DNA from: a virus
Direction: 5' to 3' (one strand)
IMG/VR virus record: IMGVR_UViG_3300027741_000166
Span: 1 to 33,209 of that record
Length of the DNA: 33,209 bases
The notes under the pieces were generated by a model. It was given only the letters and a program-made list of their open reading frames with translations. It was not told the DNA's origin and did not search any database. Positions 27,877 through 33,209 of the stretch are shown here, one piece after another (position 1 is the first letter of the stretch; every line of letters begins with the position of its first letter). The position numbers and the translations under genes are program-made.

Positions 27877-29145
27877 ATGATTAAGAAACTAACCGCTGAA
27901 CAGCGCATAGAGTTGGTACACGTTAGCCTCATGCGCTCGTCTGAGTTCGCGTTGTTCGCGGGCTTGTTCATGGTGGGCAAGACGAGCGTGGTCGACCTGC
28001 CGATCACTGCCCGCACCAACGGGCGTGACGCACAGTACGGGCGCGAGTTCGTGAATGGGTTGAGTGACAAGGAGCTTGCCTTTCTTGTGCTGCATGAGAA
28101 TATGCACAAGGCATACCGCCACCTAACAACGTGGAAATCGTTGCATGACATCGACCATAACTGTGCAAATCATGCGTGTGACTACGTCATCAACATTCAG
28201 CTCGTCGACCTCGACCCGAACGAGAAGCTGATCGCCATACCCCGTTTAGACGGTAAGGTGATGGGCTTGCTCGACCCTGCGTATCGTGGGATGGATACAC
28301 GCCAAGTGTTTGATATCCTGCGCAAGAAGAAGAAAGAAAAGGGCGGCGAAGAAGGTGAGGAAGGTGAAGACGGCGGCGACGAAGGTGGAGTCGGCGGCAA
28401 AGGGAAAGATCGTCAAGATGGCGATAAGTCCGGGCATGGCGGGTTTGACGAGCATGACTGGAAGGAAGCAGTTGATGGCATGACCGAGGAGGAGAAGCGA
28501 GAACTTGCTGACGACATCGACCAAGCCCTGCGGCAAGGCGGTATCTATGCGGGCAAGGTCGGTGGCAAGATGAGCCGCGAGATGGCAGAGATGCTGACAC
28601 CCAAGGTCAACTGGCGTGAGGTGTTGCGTAGGTTCATCAAGACCAGCCTGAAAGATCGTGATTCTCCGTCATGGCGCAAGGCTCACAAGAACTACCTGTG
28701 GCAAGACATCATCCTGCCGTCGATCATGGGCAAGCGCATCAAGCACTTGGCTGTGGGTCTCGATACATCGGGTTCCATACAAGGGCCGATCTTGGATGCG
28801 TTCCTGTCGGAGTTGAACAAGATCATCAAAGACGTGAATCCAGATCGCGTCGATGTGATGTATTGGGATACTGAAGTAGCAGGTCATGAGACCTATACGG
28901 GCGCGAAGGGTGACATCGTGAAACGCACCAACCCTGTGGGTGGTGGCGGCACTGACCCCGACTGCGTACCTGTGTTCATGAAAGAGAACGGCATAGCCCC
29001 TGATGCGCTTGTCATTCTCTCGGATGGGCATATGCACAGTGAACCGGCGAACTGGGTCGGGGGTAAGTATCCGGTGCTGTGGTGCATCATCGGCAACGAT
29101 AGCTACACGCCACCCCGTGGCCAGCTTGTCAATGTGAAGGAGTAA
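27877..29145 (+). CDS. VWA-domain protein with N-terminal HExxH metallopeptidase-like region
   Basis: A 422-residue partner of the MoxR-type ATPase. The N-terminal domain contains 'FLVLHENMHKAYRH': HENMH at residues 73-77 fits the zinc-peptidase HExxH pattern of the DUF2201 N-terminal family, followed by 'HNCANHACDYVIN' which may add a ligand. An acidic/Gly-rich linker (about 147-190, 'KKKEKGGEEGEEGEDGGDEGG') separates the domains. The C-terminal VWA domain has a full MIDAS: 'LDTSGS' (295-300), a Thr in 'GGGGTD' (about 356-361) and 'LSDG' (381-384). Such proteins are substrates or adaptors for MoxR ATPases. The start has AAAGGA, which overlaps the ATPase stop. Whether the metallopeptidase is active is untested. 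Confidence 0.88.
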   Translation: MIKKLTAEQRIELVHVSLMRSSEFALFAGLFMVGKTSVVDLPITARTNGRDAQYGREFVNGLSDKELAFLVLHENMHKAYRHLTTWKSLHDIDHNCANHACDYVINIQLVDLDPNEKLIAIPRLDGKVMGLLDPAYRGMDTRQVFDILRKKKKEKGGEEGEEGEDGGDEGGVGGKGKDRQDGDKSGHGGFDEHDWKEAVDGMTEEEKRELADDIDQALRQGGIYAGKVGGKMSREMAEMLTPKVNWREVLRRFIKTSLKDRDSPSWRKAHKNYLWQDIILPSIMGKRIKHLAVGLDTSGSIQGPILDAFLSELNKIIKDVNPDRVDVMYWDTEVAGHETYTGAKGDIVKRTNPVGGGGTDPDCVPVFMKENGIAPDALVILSDGHMHSEPANWVGGKYPVLWCIIGNDSYTPPRGQLVNVKE

Positions 29146-29147
29146 GT

Positions 29148-29318
29148 ATGAAAACGTACGAAGTAGAACTGCAACGCACGAGCTACATCACCGTCACGGT
29201 GGAGGCTGAGAGCGAGGACGAAGCTGAGAAGAAAGCGTGGCAGCACATCGAGCACAACTGCGTCAACATCAGTGACTCAGATTGGAATTGCGAATCAATC
29301 GAGGAGATATTCACATGA
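29148..29318 (+). CDS. Small acidic protein, 56 aa
   Basis: A 56-residue protein starting MKTYEVELQRTSYITVTVEA, with 'ESEDEAEKKAWQHI' and an acidic end (CVNISDSDWNCESIEEIFT). The pattern of a two-stranded start with 'VTVEAESEDEAEKKA', then a helix, resembles the DpnD/PcfM-type small domain in plasmids and phages, but the match is only by shape. AAGGAG lies inside the end of the VWA gene, and the stop overlaps the next start (ATGA). It therefore belongs to the MoxR-VWA operon. Function unknown. Confidence 0.68.
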   Translation: MKTYEVELQRTSYITVTVEAESEDEAEKKAWQHIEHNCVNISDSDWNCESIEEIFT

Positions 29319-29563
29319 ACTACGAAGACGAAGTTATTCTGAACGTGGAGAGCGGGCGGTACGTGCTCTCGATGGACGAGGCAATGCGTGTGGCTGAGAT
29401 ACTAGGCGCGGCTGTGACCGTCGGCACTGAGTGGCGCAAGGGTACGTCTGACTTTGTGGTCTACCGCAAGGTGAACCCAATGTCGGCATCGATCACTCCG
29501 TTTCACGGCGCACTGCGTATGGAAGTGGAATCAAACATGCGTGAGAAAGAGAAGAACCCATGA
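29315..29563 (+). CDS. Small protein, 82 aa
   Basis: An 82-residue protein, MNYEDEVILNVESGRYVLSM and onward. The ATG at 29315 overlaps the preceding stop (ATGA) and has GAGGAG at the right distance, so it is chosen over the in-frame codon at 29282. The middle 'MDEAMRVAEILGAAVTVGTEWRKGTSDFVVYRK' suggests a helix followed by a beta hairpin; the end is basic. I do not recognise a family. Its spacing ties it to the VWA operon, and its stop overlaps the next start by ATGA. Confidence 0.68.
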   Translation: MNYEDEVILNVESGRYVLSMDEAMRVAEILGAAVTVGTEWRKGTSDFVVYRKVNPMSASITPFHGALRMEVESNMREKEKNP

Positions 29564-29733
29564 AAGAAAGCCTGTACGCAATCAACCTGAACCGCGAGAC
29601 GTTCGACCTGTTACAGGACGTGCGCGGGGAGTTGACTGCATCGCTTGGGTTTAAACCCACGAACGGTCAGGTGATTCGTCACTTGATCGCCTTGTACTTC
29701 AACGAAACGGAATGGCCGACAGCTTGTCGGTAA
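29560..29733 (+). CDS. Ribbon-helix-helix candidate, 57 aa
   Basis: A 57-residue protein. It reads MKESLYAINLNRETFDLLQD and continues to the end EWPTACR. The pattern is a short strand (LYAINLN), a helix (RETFDLLQDVRGELTASLG) and a second helix (TNGQVIRHLIALYFN), the layout of Arc/MetJ-type DNA-binding proteins, which act as dimers on dyad operators. This is a shape-based suggestion; no profile search was possible. The ATG overlaps the preceding stop (ATGA), and the last codons overlap dyad copy E. The coincidence makes it a candidate binder of the 29-bp dyads, which is speculative. Confidence 0.6.
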   Translation: MKESLYAINLNRETFDLLQDVRGELTASLGFKPTNGQVIRHLIALYFNETEWPTACR

Positions 29734-29737
29734 ATCC
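29709..29737. repeat. 29-bp dyad element, copy E, with paired base changes
   Basis: GGA, ATGG, CCGACA, GCT, TGTCGG, TAAA, TCC. The outermost base pair of the inner blocks is changed on both sides (C and G instead of T and A), so the dyad is kept. It overlaps the stop codon of the 57-aa gene and lies 12 bp before the ATG at 29750. Confidence 0.88.
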
Positions 29738-29749
29738 AAGGAGAACACT

Positions 29750-29929
29750 ATGCCTTTATTGGTTAAGGAACGTGGACGAGTTGTCCATGTGAAAGAAGAG
29801 CATCCAAAGATTGGGAGTAGATCAGGAGAGAACCTGACGTTACAGCAGTTCAAGAGACTGCATTACTTGGGCACGCTGTCAGAAGGCATGTCTATTATTC
29901 AACGCGCTTTATTGAAACGAGGAAACTGA
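29750..29929 (+). CDS. Small basic protein, 59 aa
   Basis: A 59-residue basic protein, MPLLVKERGRVVHVKEEHPK and onward. A C-terminal helical part 'TLQQFKRLHYLGTLSEGMSIIQRALLKRG' could be a small helix-turn-helix-like unit, but I do not recognise a family. The ribosome site AAGGAG lies just after dyad copy E. The gene ends one base before the ATG of the 337-aa gene, whose ribosome site (GAGGAAA) lies within this gene. It therefore belongs to the same transcript as its right-hand neighbour. Confidence 0.65.
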   Translation: MPLLVKERGRVVHVKEEHPKIGSRSGENLTLQQFKRLHYLGTLSEGMSIIQRALLKRGN

Positions 29930-29930
29930 A

Positions 29931-30944
29931 ATGGGATACAACACAGCATGCGTGCGAAGACTGCACGACTTTGCACAGGCAAAGAAATGGTACACGGGCA
30001 CGCCCCCTATCCGTGGCAACCCGAACAACATTCGGCCCTTGGGTAGCCGCCGTCATCACTATATGGCGAGCATGGCCATGCCCGACGACGACACCGTCGA
30101 CTTGTGCTTCTTTAGCAAGCCGTTCGTGCGGTGGCACGCAGACGACACGTTTGAGGTCTTTTGCCCAACTTACTACTCTGCGTTCACGCCAGACAACATC
30201 ACGCCGTTCCTGCCTAACACTATGCGTATGAAGTGGGTAAAGACTCGCTTGTTCTTGATGTACGGGGACAAGGGTTACTTGATGCAGCCGGGGGATGTGT
30301 TCAAGTTCTCCAAGGTGGGCGACAAGTATTTCTTTCTCAACAAGCCTGTTGCGTATGCGTTCCGTAAACGCAGGGGCGTGCTCGACAAAGTGATGAAGAA
30401 GTACGAGCCGTTCCGTGATTGGCTAACGATCGTGACTGCAATCACCAACGAGATACCGCATGACGAGCGCCATTACATTGAAGAAATGTTCAGCGGCGTA
30501 GCGGGCGTGGCTACATACAAGCAGGTCGAGGAGGAACGTGACAAGCGTAGTAAGAATAACGAGCCGTATTCTTACGCACTGAGCGAGTTAATCAATCGGT
30601 TGTGGAGAGCACCGTACAGTAACTACCGCTGTGCGGGGTTCTGCACTGACCACTGCGCTGTGCTGGACAAGTGGGTGACGAGCGACAACGCCGAGGATTG
30701 GGTGAGCGCCATGAAAGTTATCGCCTTACGCTACGGGCAGTATATGTACAGGCAGGAGGTTTACAAACTCAAGTTTGCCGAGGCCGACCGTGTACTGCAA
30801 GAGATCGCATCACACCTGCACCGTGACAAGGTGTTTGAGATTGTGCGTCTACCCGATGGCAAGATACCGAGCCGCACAAACGCCAAGTACTTCAACAGCT
30901 ACAAGCTGCCAACCTTCGAGGAATTATCGACATTCGGTCGATAA
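29931..30944 (+). CDS. Unrecognised 337-aa protein
   Basis: A 337-residue protein rich in Tyr, Phe, Arg and Lys. It begins MGYNTACVRRLHDFAQAKKW. It has a beta-rich middle ('FEVFCPTYYSAFTPDNITPFLPNTMRMKWVKTRLFLMYGDKGYLMQPGDVFKFSKVGDKYFFLNK'), then helical parts ('VLDKVMKKYEPFRDWLTIVTAI' and 'ADRVLQEIASHLHRDKVFEIVRL'). No catalytic or nucleotide-binding motif stands out. Two cysteines with two histidines near 'CAGFCTDHCAVLDKW' might bind metal. It ends inside dyad copy F. I recall similar proteins near MoxR/VWA genes in other phages but cannot name a family. Confidence 0.78.
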   Translation: MGYNTACVRRLHDFAQAKKWYTGTPPIRGNPNNIRPLGSRRHHYMASMAMPDDDTVDLCFFSKPFVRWHADDTFEVFCPTYYSAFTPDNITPFLPNTMRMKWVKTRLFLMYGDKGYLMQPGDVFKFSKVGDKYFFLNKPVAYAFRKRRGVLDKVMKKYEPFRDWLTIVTAITNEIPHDERHYIEEMFSGVAGVATYKQVEEERDKRSKNNEPYSYALSELINRLWRAPYSNYRCAGFCTDHCAVLDKWVTSDNAEDWVSAMKVIALRYGQYMYRQEVYKLKFAEADRVLQEIASHLHRDKVFEIVRLPDGKIPSRTNAKYFNSYKLPTFEELSTFGR

Positions 30945-30948
30945 GTCC
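30920..30948. repeat. 29-bp dyad element, copy F
   Basis: GGA, ATTA, TCGACA, TTC, GGTCGA, TAAG, TCC. One inner position differs (G for T). The inner four-base arms ATTA/TAAG also nearly pair, extending the stem. It contains the stop codon of the 337-aa gene and lies 33 bp before the next ATG. Confidence 0.85.
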
Positions 30949-30981
30949 GTTAATTAACTTTCAAACTTTCAAGAGGATATC

Positions 30982-31890
30982 ATGATGCTAGAGAATACGA
31001 CTACGGTCACCAACCCCGGCGCTAACGCAAACGTACTTCCCATGTCATTGTCATCAATGGCAATGCTGGTCGAGTTGCGTATCAGTACGTGGACTGCGCG
31101 TAAGCGTGACAACGAAACCACAATGGAGATCAATACTTCCAAGGAAGCCGACCAAGACTCGGGCTCGGTGTACAAGTACCTAATGGCGGGCAGTGACCAT
31201 CTCAAGAAGATAGAGAAGTATGCGGCCAAGTGTCGTGCGTGGAACGGTACGCAGACCCTGCCTTGGATGAAGGGCATTGGCTTACTGCCGATGGAGAACT
31301 TTTTCAAGTATCGGGAACAACTTGCAACGATGGAGGCCAACTACTTTGCGTTGGTCAGTGACTTCATTGCCGCCTACCCGCAACTCAAGAACGATCAGGC
31401 GTTCAAGCTAGGCAAGTGGTACAAGGCCGACGAGTTTCCTGATGTAGAGACGTTGCCCCGTAGGTTCAAGTTCGAGTACAACTTCCTGCCTGTGCCAGAG
31501 AGTGGTGACTTCCGCATCAACTGCGAGGCCCGCATCAAGGCTGACTTGCAAGAACAGTACGAGAAGATGTTCAGCGACAAGTTAGCGGAGGCGATGCGTG
31601 ACCCGTGGGACAGGTTGCACACCATGCTCAATCGCATGGCTGAGCGACTGACTGACAACGAGGACGGTGATCGTAAGATTTTCCGTGACTCGATCATCGA
31701 CAACGCCGTAGAGCTTTGCGACTTGCTGACTCGGTTGAATGTGACGAAAGACCCTGAGCTGGAGAAAGCGAGACGTATGCTTGAGCAGGCGGTGACAAGC
31801 ACTGACATCAAAGACTTGCGGGCGATGCCGAGTGCGCGGCTTGAGCTGAAGACTGATGTGCAAAATATTCTCAACAAATTTCAATGGTGA
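30982..31890 (+). CDS. DUF3150-like protein
   Basis: A 302-residue, helical protein. The opening 'MLVELRISTWTARKRDNETTMEI' and the later 'WDRLHTMLNRMAERL', 'IFRDSIIDNAVELCDLLTRLNVTKDPELEKARRMLEQAV' and 'LKTDVQNILNKFQ' match my memory of the DUF3150 family, which recurs near MoxR- and VWA-type genes in phages and in some plasmids and integrative elements. It may be a third component of that system. Two ATG codons stand together at 30982 and 30985; GAGG is placed acceptably for either. Its dyad-containing leader (copy F) gives it a control point separate from the ATPase. The family assignment needs a profile search. Confidence 0.65.
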   Translation: MMLENTTTVTNPGANANVLPMSLSSMAMLVELRISTWTARKRDNETTMEINTSKEADQDSGSVYKYLMAGSDHLKKIEKYAAKCRAWNGTQTLPWMKGIGLLPMENFFKYREQLATMEANYFALVSDFIAAYPQLKNDQAFKLGKWYKADEFPDVETLPRRFKFEYNFLPVPESGDFRINCEARIKADLQEQYEKMFSDKLAEAMRDPWDRLHTMLNRMAERLTDNEDGDRKIFRDSIIDNAVELCDLLTRLNVTKDPELEKARRMLEQAVTSTDIKDLRAMPSARLELKTDVQNILNKFQW

Positions 31891-31894
31891 CAAC

Positions 31895-32800
31895 ATGGCA
31901 AACTTTGCAAACATACAACTTCATACAGGGTTCGTTGTCGACCCGTTCCTCTCGGAGCTGGTGGATAAGATCGCCCTGCGTAATCCAACCTACACGATCG
32001 GTACCAAAGGCATAGACGAACAAATGCGCGAGCGGTTGTCGAGCGTTCGCCCTCGCGGGCGTGGCAATTTCAACGAACGTGTGGACGGGCTGCGTTATAT
32101 CTACAAACTCAACGTGCACTGCGGCTCGGAGCTTCTCGGCTCCATATCCGTCGACGTGCGGTACGTGCGTACCAGTGGGTCTGAGCTTGTGTACTGTATC
32201 AACTCATGGCGCATCAACAATGAGCGCGGCAGTCAGAACGTGACGAAGACCGCCAAACTGGATGTGGCCGTACGCACAGCCAAGCGTGTATTCGTTCCAC
32301 AGAATATGAATGAGTTGATGGAACAGACTGAAAACACAGTGAGCAACTCAATGAGGGATACACTGATGGACTTGCGTAGGCCCATAGCGTCGGGCCATTT
32401 GGTGGGCAGGACTATTGACTTGCATCACTATCTGTACTTACATCTCAACAACATGGAGATACCACCCGAATTGAAGCGAGATGTAGAGCCAACATTTACT
32501 TCGGCCAAATATCACAATGCAATGTCGGAGTATCGGCTTGCCAACCACATGGCTAACATGCCGTATAGATATTACCGCGCACACAACGGAGGTTACATAC
32601 ATTGGCGGCAGGATACGCAAGACAGCGGGACTGCTGTGTCGCAAGACAACAGGACTGCTGTGTTCAGCGCGTTTGAGGAGCTATCTGAACAAACACAGAA
32701 TCACATATCTGTGCTCCAGCTTATGCAAGACAACGAGCTTGTGCTCGACGTAGGTTACAGATACAACGGAGACTGCTTCGCTGTTGTAGACCATACTTAA
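31895..32800 (+). CDS. Unrecognised 301-aa protein
   Basis: A 301-residue protein starting MANFANIQLHTGFVVDPFLS. I chose the ATG at 31895 over one at 31856 because it follows the previous stop by 4 bp, with GGTGA upstream. The middle is beta-rich ('GLRYIYKLNVHCGSELLGSISVDVRYVRTSGSELVYCINSWRI'), followed by a helical stretch ('NMNELMEQTENTVSNSMRDTLMDL') and a His/Tyr-rich segment ('DLHHYLYLHLN'). Near residues 241-257 an eight-residue unit is duplicated (QDSGTAVS and QDNRTAVF). No known motif is visible. A strong terminator 10 bp downstream closes the transcript. Confidence 0.75.
   Translation: MANFANIQLHTGFVVDPFLSELVDKIALRNPTYTIGTKGIDEQMRERLSSVRPRGRGNFNERVDGLRYIYKLNVHCGSELLGSISVDVRYVRTSGSELVYCINSWRINNERGSQNVTKTAKLDVAVRTAKRVFVPQNMNELMEQTENTVSNSMRDTLMDLRRPIASGHLVGRTIDLHHYLYLHLNNMEIPPELKRDVEPTFTSAKYHNAMSEYRLANHMANMPYRYYRAHNGGYIHWRQDTQDSGTAVSQDNRTAVFSAFEELSEQTQNHISVLQLMQDNELVLDVGYRYNGDCFAVVDHT
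32617..32664. repeat. 24-bp tandem duplication inside the 301-aa gene
   Basis: Two adjacent 24-bp units (32617-32640, 32641-32664) differ at only three positions and encode in-frame QDSGTAVS and QDNRTAVF. This is a recent slippage-type duplication; related phages may carry one or three copies. Confidence 0.75.
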
Positions 32801-32810
32801 CCAACCAACT

Positions 32811-32836
32811 GACCCGCCTAGTGCGGGTCTTTTTTT
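32811..32836 (+). terminator. Rho-independent terminator of the rightward operon
   Basis: GACCCGC (32811-32817), loop CTAGT, GCGGGTC (32823-32829), then seven T residues. The hairpin begins ten bases after the stop of the 301-aa gene. It isolates the VRR-NUC gene, which has its own promoter. Confidence 0.92.
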
Positions 32837-32840
32837 GTCT

Positions 32841-32869
32841 GGACACATCGACAAGTTGTCGACGAATCC
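32841..32869. repeat. 29-bp dyad element, copy G
   Basis: GGA, CACA, TCGACA, AGT, TGTCGA, CGAA, TCC: all conserved bases match. It sits between the terminator and the promoter of the VRR-NUC gene, about 48 bp upstream of the -35 box. Here it lies outside the following transcript. Confidence 0.92.
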
Positions 32870-32916
32870 GCAACCCTATTAGTGTTTCCACCTACAAAAT
32901 ATTTTTTAAAAAAGCC

Positions 32917-32945
32917 TTGACATAGTCTAGCTGTGCCGCTATATT
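32917..32945 (+). promoter_or_regulatory. Sigma-70 promoter of the VRR-NUC gene, with AT-rich upstream element
   Basis: TTGACA (32917-32922), a 17-nt spacer and TATATT (32940-32945). AATATTTTTTAAAAAA just upstream resembles an UP element. The predicted start is about 32952, which is the A of the initiator ATG. The spacer begins TAGTCTAG, close to AAGTCTAA in the promoter at 25787. Confidence 0.85.
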
Positions 32946-32951
32946 TAAGGC

Positions 32952-33209
32952 ATGGCACAAACACCAGAAAAGAAAGTCAAGGACAAGGTAACGGCGTTAC
33001 TCAAGCAGTACGGCGCTTACTACTTCTACCCACCGAGCAACGGCTTTGGCCGTGCTGGTATCCCAGATATCGTAGGCTGTCTGCACGGTCACTTCATAGC
33101 GATTGAGTGCAAGGCGGGCGGTAACAAACCCACGGCATTGCAACTGCGGGAACTTCAAAGTATATACCTTGCGGGCGCGACTGCGTTGCTCATCCGCGAG
33201 AGCAACATA
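32952..33209 (+). CDS. VRR-NUC domain nuclease, cut by window edge
   Basis: Eighty-six residues are visible, in frame to the last base. The sequence has the small virus-type replication-repair nuclease pattern (PD-(D/E)xK superfamily): 'KVKDKVTALLKQYGAYYFYPPSNGFGRAGIPDIVG' with the GxPD aspartate (D39), then 'FIAIECKAGGNKPTALQLREL' with E52 and K54, and 'AGATALLIRE'. Such stand-alone phage nucleases act on branched or gapped DNA and often accompany helicases. The only SD-like bases (AAGG) lie too close to the ATG to work. The promoter at 32917 would start transcription at the ATG, so a leaderless message is likely; an internal start further on cannot be excluded. The family usually ends near 90-110 residues, so little is missing. 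Confidence 0.88.
   Translation, partial: MAQTPEKKVKDKVTALLKQYGAYYFYPPSNGFGRAGIPDIVGCLHGHFIAIECKAGGNKPTALQLRELQSIYLAGATALLIRESNI

Noticed and set aside
27126-28151. 341-aa frame antisense to the MoxR and VWA genes
   Set aside because: It spans two genes with clear motifs on the other strand, has no ribosome site, and its Arg/Cys/Ser-rich composition is that of a shadow frame.
23526-32869. CRISPR array
   Set aside because: The seven dyads are 0.9-3 kb apart with genes between them; there are no regular short spacers and no cas genes.
1-33209. tRNA, rRNA, integrase or insertion sequence
   Set aside because: I saw no cloverleaf with conserved T-arm bases, no recombinase motifs and no IS-like terminal repeats with a transposase; a tRNA search program could still find a degenerate one.

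Overview
The window is a contiguous piece of a tailed double-stranded DNA phage genome (Caudoviricetes). It has a complete packaging and head module (small and large terminase, portal, scaffold, decoration protein, HK97-fold major capsid protein), an SU10-like head-tail adaptor and fibre genes. No tape-measure, tail-tube or sheath gene is visible, so a short-tailed (podovirus) particle is the best reading. There are no host genes, integrase or rRNA/tRNA genes. Near-consensus sigma-70 promoters and strong Shine-Dalgarno sequences point to a Gram-negative, probably proteobacterial host, and the lipobox protein fits that. A freshwater or other aquatic origin is an inference from remembered family resemblance only.

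Layout: two divergent arms meet at about 23.1-23.6 kb. The leftward arm (1-23.1 kb, minus strand) is one long, tightly packed structural cassette with many 4-nt ATGA overlaps. In transcription order it runs: terminase small and large subunits, portal, a 66-aa protein, a GroES-like co-chaperonin, scaffold, head proteins, decoration protein and major capsid protein. It then passes a terminator, an internal promoter, one structural gene and a second terminator. After these come a glycosyltransferase, a run of small basic Gly/Lys/Met-rich proteins, a zinc-ribbon protein, neck/adaptor proteins, two paralogous small structural proteins separated by an endonuclease VII-type HNH gene, two fibres (one ending in an S74 chaperone domain), a repeat lipoprotein and a membrane protein cut by the left edge.

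The rightward arm (23.5-33.2 kb, plus strand) carries early/accessory genes: an unrecognised 217-aa protein, a roughly 790-bp structured non-coding region, a degenerate HNH-type protein, an operon of four small proteins, a MoxR-type AAA+ ATPase paired with an HExxH plus VWA-domain protein, several small proteins including a ribbon-helix-helix candidate, three larger proteins (one DUF3150-like), and a VRR-NUC nuclease cut by the right edge.

The most unusual feature is a 29-bp dyad repeated seven times in the rightward arm only, at gene boundaries: GGA, 4 nt, TCGACA, 3 nt, TGTCGA, 4 nt, TCC. It looks like a phage-specific operator set or a family of mRNA hairpins. Three strong sigma-70 promoters with 17-bp spacers lie in the same arm. 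One carries a perfect 19-bp dyad at the predicted transcription start, and one has its predicted start at the initiator ATG (possible leaderless mRNA).
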